A stretch of DNA of 64,000 nucleotides from Bacillus sp. FJAT-49711 (GTDB lineage Bacteria > Bacillota > Bacilli > Bacillales > Bacillaceae_C), in assembly GCF_018343715.1 (NCBI RefSeq), contig NZ_JAGYPL010000002.1, positions 1,000,364 to 1,064,363 on the forward strand, in the 5' to 3' direction. Shown here in pieces: positions 34,100-44,036 of the stretch. Position 1 is the first letter of the stretch, and the number at the start of each line of letters is the position of its first letter. A model generated the notes under the pieces. That model did not search any database, was not told the origin of the DNA, and worked only from the letters and a program-made list of their open reading frames with translations. Both the position numbers and the translations under genes were made by a program.

Positions 34100-35134
34100 A
34101 TGAAAAAGGGAAATATAACAATATATGATATCGCTAAAGAAGCTAGTGTATCACCAGCAACGGTTTCCAGATTTTTAACTGGAAATGCAAATGTGCGTCC
34201 ACAGACGATGAGGAGAATCGCTGATGCAATAGAGAAATATAGTTTTAGACCGAATAGTTTGGCGAGAAGCTTATTACATAAGCAATCGAAAACAATTGGT
34301 TTTATTTTACCCGACATCAATCATCCTTTCTTTTCGACTCTCGTTCAAAAAAGTGAGGCGCATGCTTTGGATCTTGGGTATACAGTGTTTCTATGCAACA
34401 CATTAAATAACTCAGAAAATGAATCGAAATACTTGCATAGTTTGGTAGAAAAGCAAGTGGATGGTATTATCTATTTGGGTGGTAGAATTAATGATACTGA
34501 AACAGACGAGGAATATGCTCAAGAAATAAAAAAAGTGATGGAGAGGGTTCCGGTTGTTTTTGTTAATGGTCAAATGACAGGTGTAGATGCCCATGTAGTG
34601 AGGACAGATGAAGAATCTGGCATTGAAAATCTTGTGGAATTATTACTAAATCTAAATCATACAAAAATTGGTTTCCTTGGTGGAAAGAAAGGAATAAGTT
34701 CAACTGATTTGAAAAAGAACACTTTTGTTCAAACGATGAAAGGAAAAGGGTTTGATGTCAATGAAGATTGGGTTTTAGGAAGCGGGTTTAATATTGAATC
34801 TGGTGAGGATGTTGCGTCCCGTTTACTATACTTAAATGAGAGACCTACAGCGTTAATATGCGCTAACGATTTGGTAGCGATTGGGGTAATAAAAATACTT
34901 ACTAAATTTGGATTAAAAGTTCCGGAAGATATTTCGGTTGTTGGGTTTGATGATATCTATTTAGCGAAGTATTTCCCACCAGGACTTACGACGGTAAGTC
35001 AAAACTATGATCAGTTGGGTCAAACAGCCATTAATGTATTAGTAGATTTAATTAATGAGAGAGAAGCAGAGAAAGAAACTATTGTACCAACATCGCTAGT
35101 TTTAAGAGATTCCTGTAAATTATGTTCAGAATGA
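34100..35134 (+). CDS. LacI-family transcriptional regulator
   Basis: 344-residue repressor. The N-terminal helix-turn-helix is ITIYDIAKEASVSPATVSRF (residues 6-25), followed by the hinge helix NSLARSLLHKQSKTIGF and a periplasmic-binding-like effector domain with ISVVGFDDIYLAKYFPPGLT near the end. Residues ~330-342 hold a DSC-type ending usual for the family. Located upstream of the second LplABC importer and GH2 gene; a row of matching inverted repeats between them suggests it controls that operon with an oligosaccharide inducer. Confidence 0.93.
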   Translation: MKKGNITIYDIAKEASVSPATVSRFLTGNANVRPQTMRRIADAIEKYSFRPNSLARSLLHKQSKTIGFILPDINHPFFSTLVQKSEAHALDLGYTVFLCNTLNNSENESKYLHSLVEKQVDGIIYLGGRINDTETDEEYAQEIKKVMERVPVVFVNGQMTGVDAHVVRTDEESGIENLVELLLNLNHTKIGFLGGKKGISSTDLKKNTFVQTMKGKGFDVNEDWVLGSGFNIESGEDVASRLLYLNERPTALICANDLVAIGVIKILTKFGLKVPEDISVVGFDDIYLAKYFPPGLTTVSQNYDQLGQTAINVLVDLINEREAEKETIVPTSLVLRDSCKLCSE

Positions 35135-35164
35135 TTCTTTCCATAGGATGGGATTAAATCATTT

Positions 35165-35403
35165 TGAAACTGATTTCATTATTGGGAATTTTAAACATAA
35201 ATGGTATTTACTTTTAACGCAAACGGAAATATAATGAAAAATAGGAAGCGCTTTCAAGTGAAAGATAGATGGAATTATAATAGATATGCAGATTGTCTTT
35301 TTAATAAATGAAAACGATTTCAAAATTGTGTTTTGTTGTTTGCTTTTTAAAAGTTTCATCATTATACAGTATGATTTTTGAGGTATATATGAAACCCATT
35401 TCA
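35165..35403 (+). promoter_or_regulatory. Operator cluster before the second LplABC operon
   Basis: Three inverted repeats of the form TGAAA-N4-TTTCA: TGAAACTGATTTCA (35165), TGAAAACGATTTCA (35309) and TGAAACCCATTTCA (35390), plus GGAAGCGCTTTCA at 35244. The 35309 copy fits the cre consensus at every position. With the copy at 34047 this gives four near-identical sites around the LacI gene. Multiple sites could support looping repression. The region 35135-35575 is otherwise non-coding. Confidence 0.6.
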
Positions 35404-35575
35404 TTATTGTAGTAAGTAAACGGGCAACAAGAAAAAATAGAACAAAATTTTAAGGAAGGGTTATTCATGTAGGTGGAATGTCATTGTTTAATAATCAATA
35501 AGAAGTACATTAAGTACCGCATCTTTGAAATTATGTTGCCGTTTTTGACTCAAGATTATGTTAGGGAGGATGTAA

Positions 35576-36544
35576 ATGAAAACAGAAACTAGGCAATCAG
35601 AGTCATCTATTGTTCAAAAACAAACAAAAGATTCTATGTTTAAAAGAATGTGGAAGAATCGAACTCTTCTTCTTATGTGTTCGCCTGCTATTATTTTCTT
35701 TGCTATCTTTGCTTATCTCCCCATGCCAGGGCTATATCTCGCATTTGTCAACTTTGATTATTCACTGGGAATCTTTAAGAGTGCTTTCGTAGGATTTGAT
35801 AATTTTCGTTTTTTAGTGATGACCGGTGATTTGTGGCGGTTGACCTTTAATACGATTGCGTACAACCTTGCTTTTATCATTTTTGGCAATATCCTTCAAA
35901 TCGGTGTAGCCATTATGCTAAACGAATTAGCAAGTAAATGGTTTAAAAAAGTATCCCAGACCATCATGTTTCTACCACATTTTATTTCCGCAGTCCTTGT
36001 TGGACTTTTAGCCTACAACATACTTAGCTACGATTACGGAATGCTTAATTCATTTTTGAAAGCAGTCGGCTTGGATCCAGTCCAGACCTATTCGAATCCT
36101 ACAATTTGGCCATATATTATTGTCATCACTTTCCTTTGGCAATCGACAGGATATGGATCGATCATCTATTTTGCCGCCATCATGGGTCTTGATAGAGGCA
36201 TACTTGAAGCAGCTGAAATTGATGGAGCCAATGCTTTCCAACGTATTCGATACATCATTATTCCTTGGCTTAAACCAACCTTTATTATTTTACTCTTATT
36301 CTCATTAGGTGGAGTTTTGAAAGGAAACTTTGGATTGTTTTATAACTTAGTCGGTGCCAACAATACAATGCTCTATCCAACCACAGACATTATTGAAACT
36401 TACGTATTTCGTACGTTAATGACAAACTTTAACTTTTCATTAGGAAGTGCAGTAAGTTTGTATCAATCTATTCTAGGATTCTTTATCGTGATTACAGCTA
36501 ACTGGTTTGTTAAAAAAGTGTCGCCGGAAAATTCATTGTTTTAA
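35576..36544 (+). CDS. LplB-like sugar ABC permease (second LplABC system)
   Basis: 322-residue membrane subunit. It has the class-typical start (MCSPAIIFFAIFAYLPMPGL), six membrane segments and EAA loop EAAEIDGANAFQRIRY. GTTAGGGAGGATG precedes ATG 35576. First gene of an operon permease-permease-binding protein, the reverse of the order in the leftward LplABC operon. It works with the next gene as a heterodimer. ATPase not encoded nearby. Confidence 0.92.
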   Translation: MKTETRQSESSIVQKQTKDSMFKRMWKNRTLLLMCSPAIIFFAIFAYLPMPGLYLAFVNFDYSLGIFKSAFVGFDNFRFLVMTGDLWRLTFNTIAYNLAFIIFGNILQIGVAIMLNELASKWFKKVSQTIMFLPHFISAVLVGLLAYNILSYDYGMLNSFLKAVGLDPVQTYSNPTIWPYIIVITFLWQSTGYGSIIYFAAIMGLDRGILEAAEIDGANAFQRIRYIIIPWLKPTFIILLLFSLGGVLKGNFGLFYNLVGANNTMLYPTTDIIETYVFRTLMTNFNFSLGSAVSLYQSILGFFIVITANWFVKKVSPENSLF

Positions 36545-36559
36545 AGGAGGGACTTGTTT

Positions 36560-37462
36560 TTGGAAAAAGCAGCTAGAAGTAATGTGGATTTTTCAACAAT
36601 GATGGTTCGTATCATTGGATATGGTTTCATTGGTTTTTTCGCTTTATGTTGTCTTTTGCCATTTGTTATGATTTTGGCTTCTTCCTTTACAACCGAGAAG
36701 GCCATTATGGAAAGTGGATTTGTTTTATGGCCAAAAGAATTTACAACTTTTGCATACGAAATTGTTTTTCAAAATCCAAGGCTTGTTATTGGATCGTATG
36801 TCGTCACGTTGATTATTACAGTTGCCGGGACTGCAATTGGTTTATTTATTGTAGCGATGACAGGCTATGCCTTGCAGCGGGTGGACTTCTTGTATCGTAA
36901 TAAAATATCGTTTTATATTTACTTTACAACCCTTTTTTCTGGCGGACTTGTCCCGTTTTATCTTTTAGTTACGAAGTATATGCACCTTAACGATAATTAT
37001 CTAGCGGTATTATTGCCAGGTTTGTTAAGTCCTTTTTTAATCATTATGATGAAGGCGTTTACAAAATCGATTCCACATGAGATTACAGAATCTGCAAAGA
37101 TGGATGGTGCGGGAGATTTTACGATATTTGTACGATTAATTTTACCTATGTCAACTCCGGCTCTTGCGACAATAGGACTTTTCATTGCCTTAGGATATTG
37201 GAATGAATGGTATCATTCCATGCTTTTTCTTTCATCTAATATGGAATATAGACCACTGCAGCTATTTCTATATAACGTTATTACTAGTGCTGACTTTATA
37301 AGAAATTCAGCTGCATCTTCAAATGTACCGCCGCAGGATGTCCCGCTTGAATCTATGAAAATGGCGACAGCGATTGTGGCAACTGGACCAGTTATATTGT
37401 TTTATCCGTTTGTACAAAGATATTTTATTAAAGGTATTACCATTGGTGCTGTTAAGGGGTAA
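36560..37462 (+). CDS. LplC-like sugar ABC permease (second LplABC system)
   Basis: 300-residue second permease. EAA loop ESAKMDGAGDFTIF; ending FIKGITIGAVKG. TTG 36560 is chosen because AAAGGAGGG lies eight bases upstream; TTG 36554 is too close. It follows the first permease by 15 bases. The extended periplasmic loop before the last membrane helix (NVPPQDVPLESMKMATAIVA) is characteristic of this class. Confidence 0.92.
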   Translation: MEKAARSNVDFSTMMVRIIGYGFIGFFALCCLLPFVMILASSFTTEKAIMESGFVLWPKEFTTFAYEIVFQNPRLVIGSYVVTLIITVAGTAIGLFIVAMTGYALQRVDFLYRNKISFYIYFTTLFSGGLVPFYLLVTKYMHLNDNYLAVLLPGLLSPFLIIMMKAFTKSIPHEITESAKMDGAGDFTIFVRLILPMSTPALATIGLFIALGYWNEWYHSMLFLSSNMEYRPLQLFLYNVITSADFIRNSAASSNVPPQDVPLESMKMATAIVATGPVILFYPFVQRYFIKGITIGAVKG

Positions 37463-37535
37463 TGGAATATGATTGAGGATTTCCTCATTTCATAGAGGTT
37501 TTTTAGAACAAAAAAACGAAAAGGGAGGCAATAAA

Positions 37536-39116
37536 ATGTTGAAGGTAAGAAATTACTTTGTAATCACCATGGTAATGCTGTTGATCTTTAGTCTTGCGGC
37601 CTGCAGCGGCTCTGACAAAACGGGTTCGAAAAATCCTAATCCAGGGACAAAAGTAAACGATGATGGGGAAGTCGATACCTCCAAATTTGTTACCATTACG
37701 TACATGATGTTGGGAGATAAACCGACCAATGGACAATTGGAAAAAGTAATGGAACAAGTAAACGCTAGATTAAAAGAAAAAGTAAATGCTCATCTTGAGT
37801 TGAAATGGATTGAATGGGCGGATTATATGACAAAGTATAATCTTACTCTAGCTTCTGGTGAACCAATTGACTTAATTATCACAGCAACTGACTGGCTGGA
37901 TGCTTGGGGAAATGCTCAAAAGGGTGCTTTCTTAGATATTTCCGATCTTCTACCAACTTTTGCCCCTCAGACATATCAAGAAGTTCCAGAGGAAAACTGG
38001 GAGCAAACAAAATACAATGGAAAAATTATGATGATTCCGGAAGACTCCTATACTCAATGGGTCAACCATGGATTTTTCTATCGCACGGATTGGGCAAAAG
38101 AATTTGGAATTAACGAGCATATTAAAGATTTTGAGATGTTAGGTAAGTACTTCCAAGGAATTATTGATAATAAGCCAGGTGTTATTCCTTGGGATGCTCA
38201 AGGAACAAATGTTACTACTGCATGGGGATATGTTAATTCTTATTCAGATGAAATTGAACTTCCAATCACGACAGGAGTATTTCCAATTTACTGGGGTAAA
38301 TCATATGAAGATTTCAGCACTGTTGTAAGTCCTGTGTTCGAACCCATTTTTGCAGACTATGCGAGACTTATGAAAGATTGGGCAGATAAGGGTTATTGGC
38401 GCACAGATGTATTGAATTACAAAGGTGACACTCGTGAATTGTTCCAAGCTGGTAAAACGGGTGCTGACCAGCATCATACGCAAACATTCTCAGGTTTACG
38501 CCCACAAATGGATAAAAAACAACCTGGTTCAGACATTGATATGTTTGCTTGGTCTGATACTCGTGACAATTTAATTTCAATGTCGATAACTCACGGTGCT
38601 ACTGCTGTCGGAGCTCATAGTAAAAATCCAGAGAGAGCTCTTATGGTATATGATTTAATTCGTAATGATGAGGAAATTTACAGATTGTTTAACTACGGTA
38701 TTGAAGGTGTACAATACGAAATTGTAGACGGTAAACGTGTTCGTCCTGAAGGATATGATGATACTAAAGATTCATTTAGTTCAAACTTCTGGGGTGGCCG
38801 TGTTGACAAATTCGAAATCCCATCAGAAGACCAGTGGGATGGAATGGAAGGGATTTACGCAAAATACGATAATATTAAGAAACCATTCCCTTATGGTCAA
38901 TTTGTCTTTGATAGTAAGCCGGTAGATGCTGAAATTGCAGCTCTATCCCAAGTGACCGCACAACTTATACCAGCTATTGCCTTTGGTAAAGCAGGAGACC
39001 CAGATAAAGCTGTCAATGACTTAAGGAAAAGATTAGAAGCAGCTGGCTACGAAAAAGTTCTAAACGAAATCCAAAAACAAATGGACGAATATAAAAAATT
39101 AGTAGAAGGTAATTAA
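37536..39116 (+). CDS. LplA-like sugar-binding lipoprotein (second LplABC system)
   Basis: 526-residue lipoprotein: signal MLLIFSLAACSGSD near residues 13-26. The mature part starts with a Thr/Asp-rich linker and contains VTITYMMLGDKPTNGQLEKV and VTAQLIPAIAFGKAGDPDKA, features of the large LplA class. ATG 37536 follows GGGAGGCAATAA; an extension to 37473 would begin inside leader sequence. It is last in the transporter operon and precedes the GH2 gene across a terminator and a repeat element. Confidence 0.93.
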   Translation: MLKVRNYFVITMVMLLIFSLAACSGSDKTGSKNPNPGTKVNDDGEVDTSKFVTITYMMLGDKPTNGQLEKVMEQVNARLKEKVNAHLELKWIEWADYMTKYNLTLASGEPIDLIITATDWLDAWGNAQKGAFLDISDLLPTFAPQTYQEVPEENWEQTKYNGKIMMIPEDSYTQWVNHGFFYRTDWAKEFGINEHIKDFEMLGKYFQGIIDNKPGVIPWDAQGTNVTTAWGYVNSYSDEIELPITTGVFPIYWGKSYEDFSTVVSPVFEPIFADYARLMKDWADKGYWRTDVLNYKGDTRELFQAGKTGADQHHTQTFSGLRPQMDKKQPGSDIDMFAWSDTRDNLISMSITHGATAVGAHSKNPERALMVYDLIRNDEEIYRLFNYGIEGVQYEIVDGKRVRPEGYDDTKDSFSSNFWGGRVDKFEIPSEDQWDGMEGIYAKYDNIKKPFPYGQFVFDSKPVDAEIAALSQVTAQLIPAIAFGKAGDPDKAVNDLRKRLEAAGYEKVLNEIQKQMDEYKKLVEGN

Positions 39117-39129
39117 ACATCACGTAGAA

Positions 39130-39157
39130 AGGGCTATCAAGTACATTTGATAGCCCT
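39130..39157 (+). terminator. Hairpin after the second LplABC operon
   Basis: AGGGCTATCAA and TTGATAGCCCT form a perfect 11-bp stem over GTACAT, without a clean T run. It separates the transporter genes from the palindromic repeat and the GH2 gene. Confidence 0.7.
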
Positions 39158-39178
39158 AAGTTGTTTGATTTGCCAGAT

Positions 39179-39256
39179 TTGTTTGAGTGCCAGGCACTCA
39201 AACAAATCTGGTACTATTCTGAATTGTGTCTAAATTGTATGAGTGCCTGGCACTCT
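39179..39256 (+). repeat. GTGCCAGGCAC-family element, complete copy
   Basis: Arm 1 is the 27-bp palindrome TTGTTTGAGTGCC-A-GGCACTCAAACAA (39179-39205). The linker contains CTGGTACTATTCTGAATTG. Arm 2 is GAGTGCCTGGCACTC (39241-39255). The two arms are complementary to each other as well as self-complementary. It ends 15 bases before the GH2 start codon and so lies in its untranslated leader. Confidence 0.9.
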
Positions 39257-39270
39257 AAAAGAGGTGTAAT

Positions 39271-41640
39271 TTGAAGATGGTAAATGTGATTGATCAGGAA
39301 TGGGATTTGTCTGTTAAGAGGAGAAAGTTTAATTATGAGTGGAAATTTTTGAAGGGTGATAATTCCAATGCGTTTAAGGTTGAGTTTGATGATTCGGATT
39401 GGCGTACACTAGACTTGCCGCATGATTGGAGTATTGAAGGTCCTTTTAAGGAAGAGTATGCGAGTTCAACTGGTTATTTGCCGGGAGGAATTGGTTGGTA
39501 TCGGAAGTGTTTTATTGTTCCAGAAGGTGTGAAGGAAAGAAAAGTATTAATACAATTCGATGGAGTTTATAAAAATAGTGAAGTGTGGGTCAATGAACAT
39601 TATCTTGGCAAAAGACCTTATGGATACAGTTCATTTCATTATGATTTAACCCCTTATTTACACTTTGATAAGAAGGAAAATGTGATTGCTGTTAAGGTAG
39701 ATCATTCGGACTTTGCGGATTCTCGTTGGTACACGGGGTCTGGAATATATCGAAATGTATTTATCCAGCAGACTGATAAAGTGTATATTCAGCCGTATGG
39801 AATATTTGTCACAACCCCTAATATTACAAACGCAGAAGCGGAGGTTGTTATTCAGACAAATGTGAAGAATGAACATTGTAATGAAGCAAATATCATAATT
39901 GAACATTCAATTAATGATGCTGCAGGTAAAAAAATCATTGCGGGTTCATCCATGGAGACAATTCAAGCAAATGATGAACAAAACTTTTCACATTCCGTTT
40001 TTCTTGAACAGCCCAATTTATGGGCACCGGATCATCCGTATTTATATAATGTTGAAACAAAAGTGATCAAGGATGGTAAAGTAATAGATTTTGAGGTAAC
40101 TCCACTTGGTATAAGACATTTCCATTTTGATGCAGACACAGGTTTTTATCTTAATGGAAAGAACATAAAAATGAAAGGTGTATGTATCCATCATGATGCT
40201 GGGTGTCTTGGTGCTGCAGTTCCTGAAAAGGTGTGGCACAGGCGATTGCAGCTTTTAAAAGAGGCTGGTGTTAATGCTATTAGAATGAGTCATAACCCAC
40301 CTGCACCAGAGCTGCTGGATATGTGTGATGCTTATGGGTTCCTAGTCCAAGATGAAGCATTTGATGAGTGGGAATATCCTAAGAACAAATGGGTAGAAGG
40401 TTGGAATAAAGGCGAACCATCGTTGGACGGGTATGCTGCTGACTTTACTGAGTGGGCGGAAATTGACTTGAGGGATATGGTGATAAGAGATCGGAATCAT
40501 CCGTCCATTATTTTCTGGAGTATTGGGAATGAAATTGATTATCCTAATGATCCATATTCACACCCAGTACTTAAAGGACGTTACAAAGCAGGAAAGCCTA
40601 AAGCAAAGGGCATGGGTGATATTGCAAAAAGGTTGGCAAATGTTGTAAAACAATTTGATCCAACGCGGCCTGTTACTGCTGCATTAGCAAGTGCTGTCAT
40701 GTCAAATGAAACTGAATTTCCAGATGCTCTTGACGTAGTGGGTTATAACTATCAAGAGTTTCTATATCACGAAGATCATAAAAAATACAATAAGCGGGTG
40801 ATATATGGAAGTGAAAACGGAAGACATCACGATGCATGGTTTGCTGTAGAAAATAATGACTTTATATCTGGACAATTTATCTGGACAGGGATTGACCATT
40901 TGGGAGAAGCTCGTGGTTGGCCAATTCGTCATGCTACTCCGGGAATGCTCGATCTTGCAGGATTCAAAAAACCTTTATACTACTTCAAACAAAGTCAATG
41001 GTCTCATAAAGATATGGTCCATATAGGAATAACTTCTATTAAAAATCCAGTTCAAATTAACTGGGATCATGAAGTCGTCTGCCAATGGAAAGGAAATGAA
41101 GGAGATACAGTAAGGGTTGCTTGCTGTACTAATTGTCCTGAAGTGGACTTACTTTTGAATGGTGAATCTGTAGGTGTCAAAAAACGTATAGATTTCCCTG
41201 GTGGAACTATCTATTGGGACATTCCATATTCTCACGGTACATTAAAAGCGATGGGGAAACGAAAAGGAACCATTTGCTGTACACATGAATTAAAGACTGC
41301 TGGTGTGCCTATTAAAATACAACTGCATTCAGATGTACCAGCCATTAAACCTAACAAACAGGAGGTGGCGCATGTTGAAGTAAATATCCTTGATCAAGAC
41401 AATTACCTTGTCTATGATGCGGATAATGAAATACATGTTGCTATCAATGGACCAGGTGAAATTATCGGTATTGAATGTAGTAATCCTAAGAGCCATCAGG
41501 ATTATCAAGCAAAGTACAGAAAGGCTTTTAATGGCAAGTTATTAATTTATATAAAAGCTACTGATCAACCAGGAATCATTCATTTAGAGGCGTCTTCATT
41601 GAATTTGGAGAGCTCATCCATAGAAATAGAGGTTAGATAA
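39271..41640 (+). CDS. GH2 beta-galactosidase-like glycosidase
   Basis: 789-residue family 2 enzyme: sugar-binding domain (~20-180), immunoglobulin-like domain (~185-285), TIM barrel (~290-590) and two C-terminal beta domains (~600-789; DUF4982- and GH2_C5-like). Acid/base is Glu421 in WSIGNEIDYP; nucleophile is Glu515 in IYGSENGRH. The NPPAPELLDMCDAYGFLVQD block is classical. No signal peptide. Start TTG 39271 with GAGGTG upstream, or ATG 39277. Follows the LplABC importer and its LacI regulator, so it likely hydrolyses the imported oligosaccharide. The architecture fits exo-beta-galactosidases, but glucuronidases exist in the same group. Confidence 0.9.
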   Translation: MKMVNVIDQEWDLSVKRRKFNYEWKFLKGDNSNAFKVEFDDSDWRTLDLPHDWSIEGPFKEEYASSTGYLPGGIGWYRKCFIVPEGVKERKVLIQFDGVYKNSEVWVNEHYLGKRPYGYSSFHYDLTPYLHFDKKENVIAVKVDHSDFADSRWYTGSGIYRNVFIQQTDKVYIQPYGIFVTTPNITNAEAEVVIQTNVKNEHCNEANIIIEHSINDAAGKKIIAGSSMETIQANDEQNFSHSVFLEQPNLWAPDHPYLYNVETKVIKDGKVIDFEVTPLGIRHFHFDADTGFYLNGKNIKMKGVCIHHDAGCLGAAVPEKVWHRRLQLLKEAGVNAIRMSHNPPAPELLDMCDAYGFLVQDEAFDEWEYPKNKWVEGWNKGEPSLDGYAADFTEWAEIDLRDMVIRDRNHPSIIFWSIGNEIDYPNDPYSHPVLKGRYKAGKPKAKGMGDIAKRLANVVKQFDPTRPVTAALASAVMSNETEFPDALDVVGYNYQEFLYHEDHKKYNKRVIYGSENGRHHDAWFAVENNDFISGQFIWTGIDHLGEARGWPIRHATPGMLDLAGFKKPLYYFKQSQWSHKDMVHIGITSIKNPVQINWDHEVVCQWKGNEGDTVRVACCTNCPEVDLLLNGESVGVKKRIDFPGGTIYWDIPYSHGTLKAMGKRKGTICCTHELKTAGVPIKIQLHSDVPAIKPNKQEVAHVEVNILDQDNYLVYDADNEIHVAINGPGEIIGIECSNPKSHQDYQAKYRKAFNGKLLIYIKATDQPGIIHLEASSLNLESSSIEIEVR

Positions 41641-42164
41641 AAAGTGTTTAATTAATTTGAATATTCAAATTACTAGGGGGGAATATGATAGAATACGAGG
41701 TAACTTAATATATTGACGTTTTTCTTTCCTTCAGTAAATGATAATCCTGTAAGCATAACATCATAACACTCATTAGATTACGAAAAGAATCATGCAAAAT
41801 AGTTGTTGCACATACTTTCGAATAAAATAGATAAAAAGAAATTCAGGAATCAGATGGAAAATCCCGTCTGATTCCTTAGATTATGTGATTAAACTTATAA
41901 AAATAGAATAACTTAAGTCTATCTTCAATTCTATTTTCCCAACAAGAATCTTTCATTAGAGTCACATATTTCTAAATAAAATTAAAGGAACCATTTGTAC
42001 ATATTTCCGTTGCCATATCCATCCGAGAGAATTTGTTCTATTAGGAATATGTATCATTTTATTTTGTCATTTTCATAAAAATATATAAAAGTAGAAGGTT
42101 ATTTAGTTTTACTGGCGAAAAGAGTAAGAATCATTCTATTTTTAAATTCATGGAGGGATGATGT
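41641..42164. other. Intergenic region with perfect palindrome and hairpin
   Basis: Directly after the GH2 stop is a 20-bp perfect palindrome, TAATTTGAATATTCAAATTA (41653-41672), then AGGGGGGAAT and a seven-codon frame (ATG 41685) that stops at once. A hairpin AGGAATCAGA/TCTGATTCCT (41845-41876) may be the terminator. The remainder to 42164 is AT-rich; it should contain the promoter of the oxidoreductase cluster, which I cannot place. Confidence 0.6.
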
Positions 42165-43100
42165 TTGAAGAGCATTCGCGTTAATGGAGTCGGTAAGGAA
42201 ATTTCGAGGCTTGTCATGGGTTCAGGTGGTTTTACTCCGGATCATATGGATCGTGTAACGGATGTGTTAAATCATTATTTAGAAATGGGCGGAAATACGA
42301 TTGATACGGCCTTCATTTATTATGGGGGAAAAAGCGAGGAAGCGATTGGGATTTGGATGGAGGAAAATAAGCGTCGTGACGATGTGATTATTTTAACAAA
42401 GGGTGCTCATCATAATGCAGATGGTCCACGTGTCAGCAAAAAAGCGATTGATGAAGAATTAGAAATTAGCTTGGATAGATTAAGAACCGATTATGTTGAA
42501 TTGTATGCTCTTCATCGTGATAATCCTGAAGTGCCTGTCGGGGAAATTCTCGAGATTTTAAATGCTCATGTAGAAGCGGGTCGCATTGGTGCGTTCGGTG
42601 GATCTAACTGGTCGATCGAAAGGCTTCAAGAAGCGAATGACTATGCAGAAAAACACGGTTTGATAGGATTCACTTTCAGCAGTCCCAATTTAAGTCTTGC
42701 CAAACCTAATGAGCCATACTGGGCAGGGTGTATATCCGTTGATGACCCAATGCTCGCATGGCATGAAGAAAATTATATGCCGCTATTTTCTTGGTCCTCG
42801 CAAGCGAGTGGTTTTTTTACTGGACGATTTACACCTGAGGATCGCTCACATGAAGATATTGTCCGCGTTTATTACAGTGATGAAAATTGGGAGCGCTTTC
42901 GACGGGCTGAACAGATGGCGAAGGAAAAAGGGGTTGAAACTGTTCAAATCAGTTTAGCTTATGTATTGAATCAAAGTTTTCCAACTGCAGCGATTATTGG
43001 GCCGCAAAACAAGCAGGAATTAGCATCTTGTAGACAAGCCTTAGACATTCTTTTAACGGAGGAGGAACTGAAGTGGCTTGACCTTCGTAATATTAACTGA
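42165..43100 (+). CDS. Aldo/keto reductase
   Basis: 311-residue NADPH-dependent oxidoreductase with TIM-barrel fold. Catalytic tetrad visible: Asp (TIDTAFIYYG), Tyr in the same segment, Lys (ILTKGAHH) and His (YALHRDNP). The late IIGPQNKQEL loop binds the cofactor phosphate. TTG 42165 with GGAGG at good spacing. It opens a run of five oxidoreductase and isomerase genes in the same direction. In such clusters these enzymes reduce or oxidise a sugar at C1 or a keto sugar; no substrate is indicated. Confidence 0.9.
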   Translation: MKSIRVNGVGKEISRLVMGSGGFTPDHMDRVTDVLNHYLEMGGNTIDTAFIYYGGKSEEAIGIWMEENKRRDDVIILTKGAHHNADGPRVSKKAIDEELEISLDRLRTDYVELYALHRDNPEVPVGEILEILNAHVEAGRIGAFGGSNWSIERLQEANDYAEKHGLIGFTFSSPNLSLAKPNEPYWAGCISVDDPMLAWHEENYMPLFSWSSQASGFFTGRFTPEDRSHEDIVRVYYSDENWERFRRAEQMAKEKGVETVQISLAYVLNQSFPTAAIIGPQNKQELASCRQALDILLTEEELKWLDLRNIN

Positions 43101-43216
43101 CTTTTCCACTAGAAAACAAGCTTTGCAATTTAGAAACTACCTCTACGATTACACTCCATGATGATATTTACTTTCCATTTCACTAAAAAAACGTTGAGAA
43201 ATAAGGGGGATTTTTT

Positions 43217-43984
43217 ATGTCTTCTAATCTATTTTCTTTAAAAGGAAGAACGGCACTCGTTACAGGAGGTTGTCAAGGTCTAGGGTTAGAATTTGCAAGA
43301 GCGCTCGCATCAGCTGGCGCCAATGTAGCGATTACGAGTAGGGACGTTGAAAAGGCAGAAAATGCTGCACAGGAATTGACTAATCATTATGATTCAAATG
43401 TTTCGGGACATGCAGTCGATGTGTTGGATGCTAAGCAAATAGATGAGTTAGTGGAACAGGTTATAGCAGAGCATGGAAGTATTGATATTTTAATCAATAA
43501 TGCTGGAGTGAATATTCGTAAGCCTCTTTTAGAATATGATGAAGAAAGTTGGGATTTAGTTCAGGAGACGAATTTAAAAGCTCCTTTCCTCGTTTCGAAA
43601 GCGGTAGCTCCGCACATGATTCAACAACGATATGGAAGAATTATTAATCTTGCTTCGATGTTAGGAATGGTAGGGCTTGCTGAACGATCTGCCTATTGTT
43701 CTAGTAAAGGCGGTCTCATTCAATTAACAAAAGTGATGGCGCTGGAATGGGCTGAATATAATATTACGGCGAATGCGATTTGTCCTGGACCATTTGCAAC
43801 TGAATTAAACCAAGTTGTCATCAATAATCCTGAAGCGAATCAATTTTTCCTTGATCATTTGCCGATTAAGCGATGGGGAAAACCAGATGAGTTAGCCGGG
43901 TTGATTATTTACCTTGCTTCAGAAGCTTCAAGTTTTATGACTGGATCCTCGATTGCCATTGATGGTGGTTGGACAGTGGAATAA
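43217..43984 (+). CDS. SDR oxidoreductase, gluconate 5-dehydrogenase/KduD-like
   Basis: 255-residue short-chain dehydrogenase: NAD(P) motif TGGCQGLG, NNAGV, catalytic Ser (NLASMLGM) and YxxxK (YCSSK). The start SSNLFSLKGRTALVTGG and the IKRWGKPDELAGLIIYLASE end are typical of gluconate 5-dehydrogenase and 2-deoxy-gluconate 3-dehydrogenase types. ATG 43217 follows AAGGGGGAT. The next gene, a TIM-barrel isomerase-like protein, starts 52 bases later. Confidence 0.9.
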   Translation: MSSNLFSLKGRTALVTGGCQGLGLEFARALASAGANVAITSRDVEKAENAAQELTNHYDSNVSGHAVDVLDAKQIDELVEQVIAEHGSIDILINNAGVNIRKPLLEYDEESWDLVQETNLKAPFLVSKAVAPHMIQQRYGRIINLASMLGMVGLAERSAYCSSKGGLIQLTKVMALEWAEYNITANAICPGPFATELNQVVINNPEANQFFLDHLPIKRWGKPDELAGLIIYLASEASSFMTGSSIAIDGGWTVE

Positions 43985-44036
43985 AGTCTGGGCCAAATAG
44001 GATTTGAATTTCATGTAGTAACTAGGAGGAGATAGC

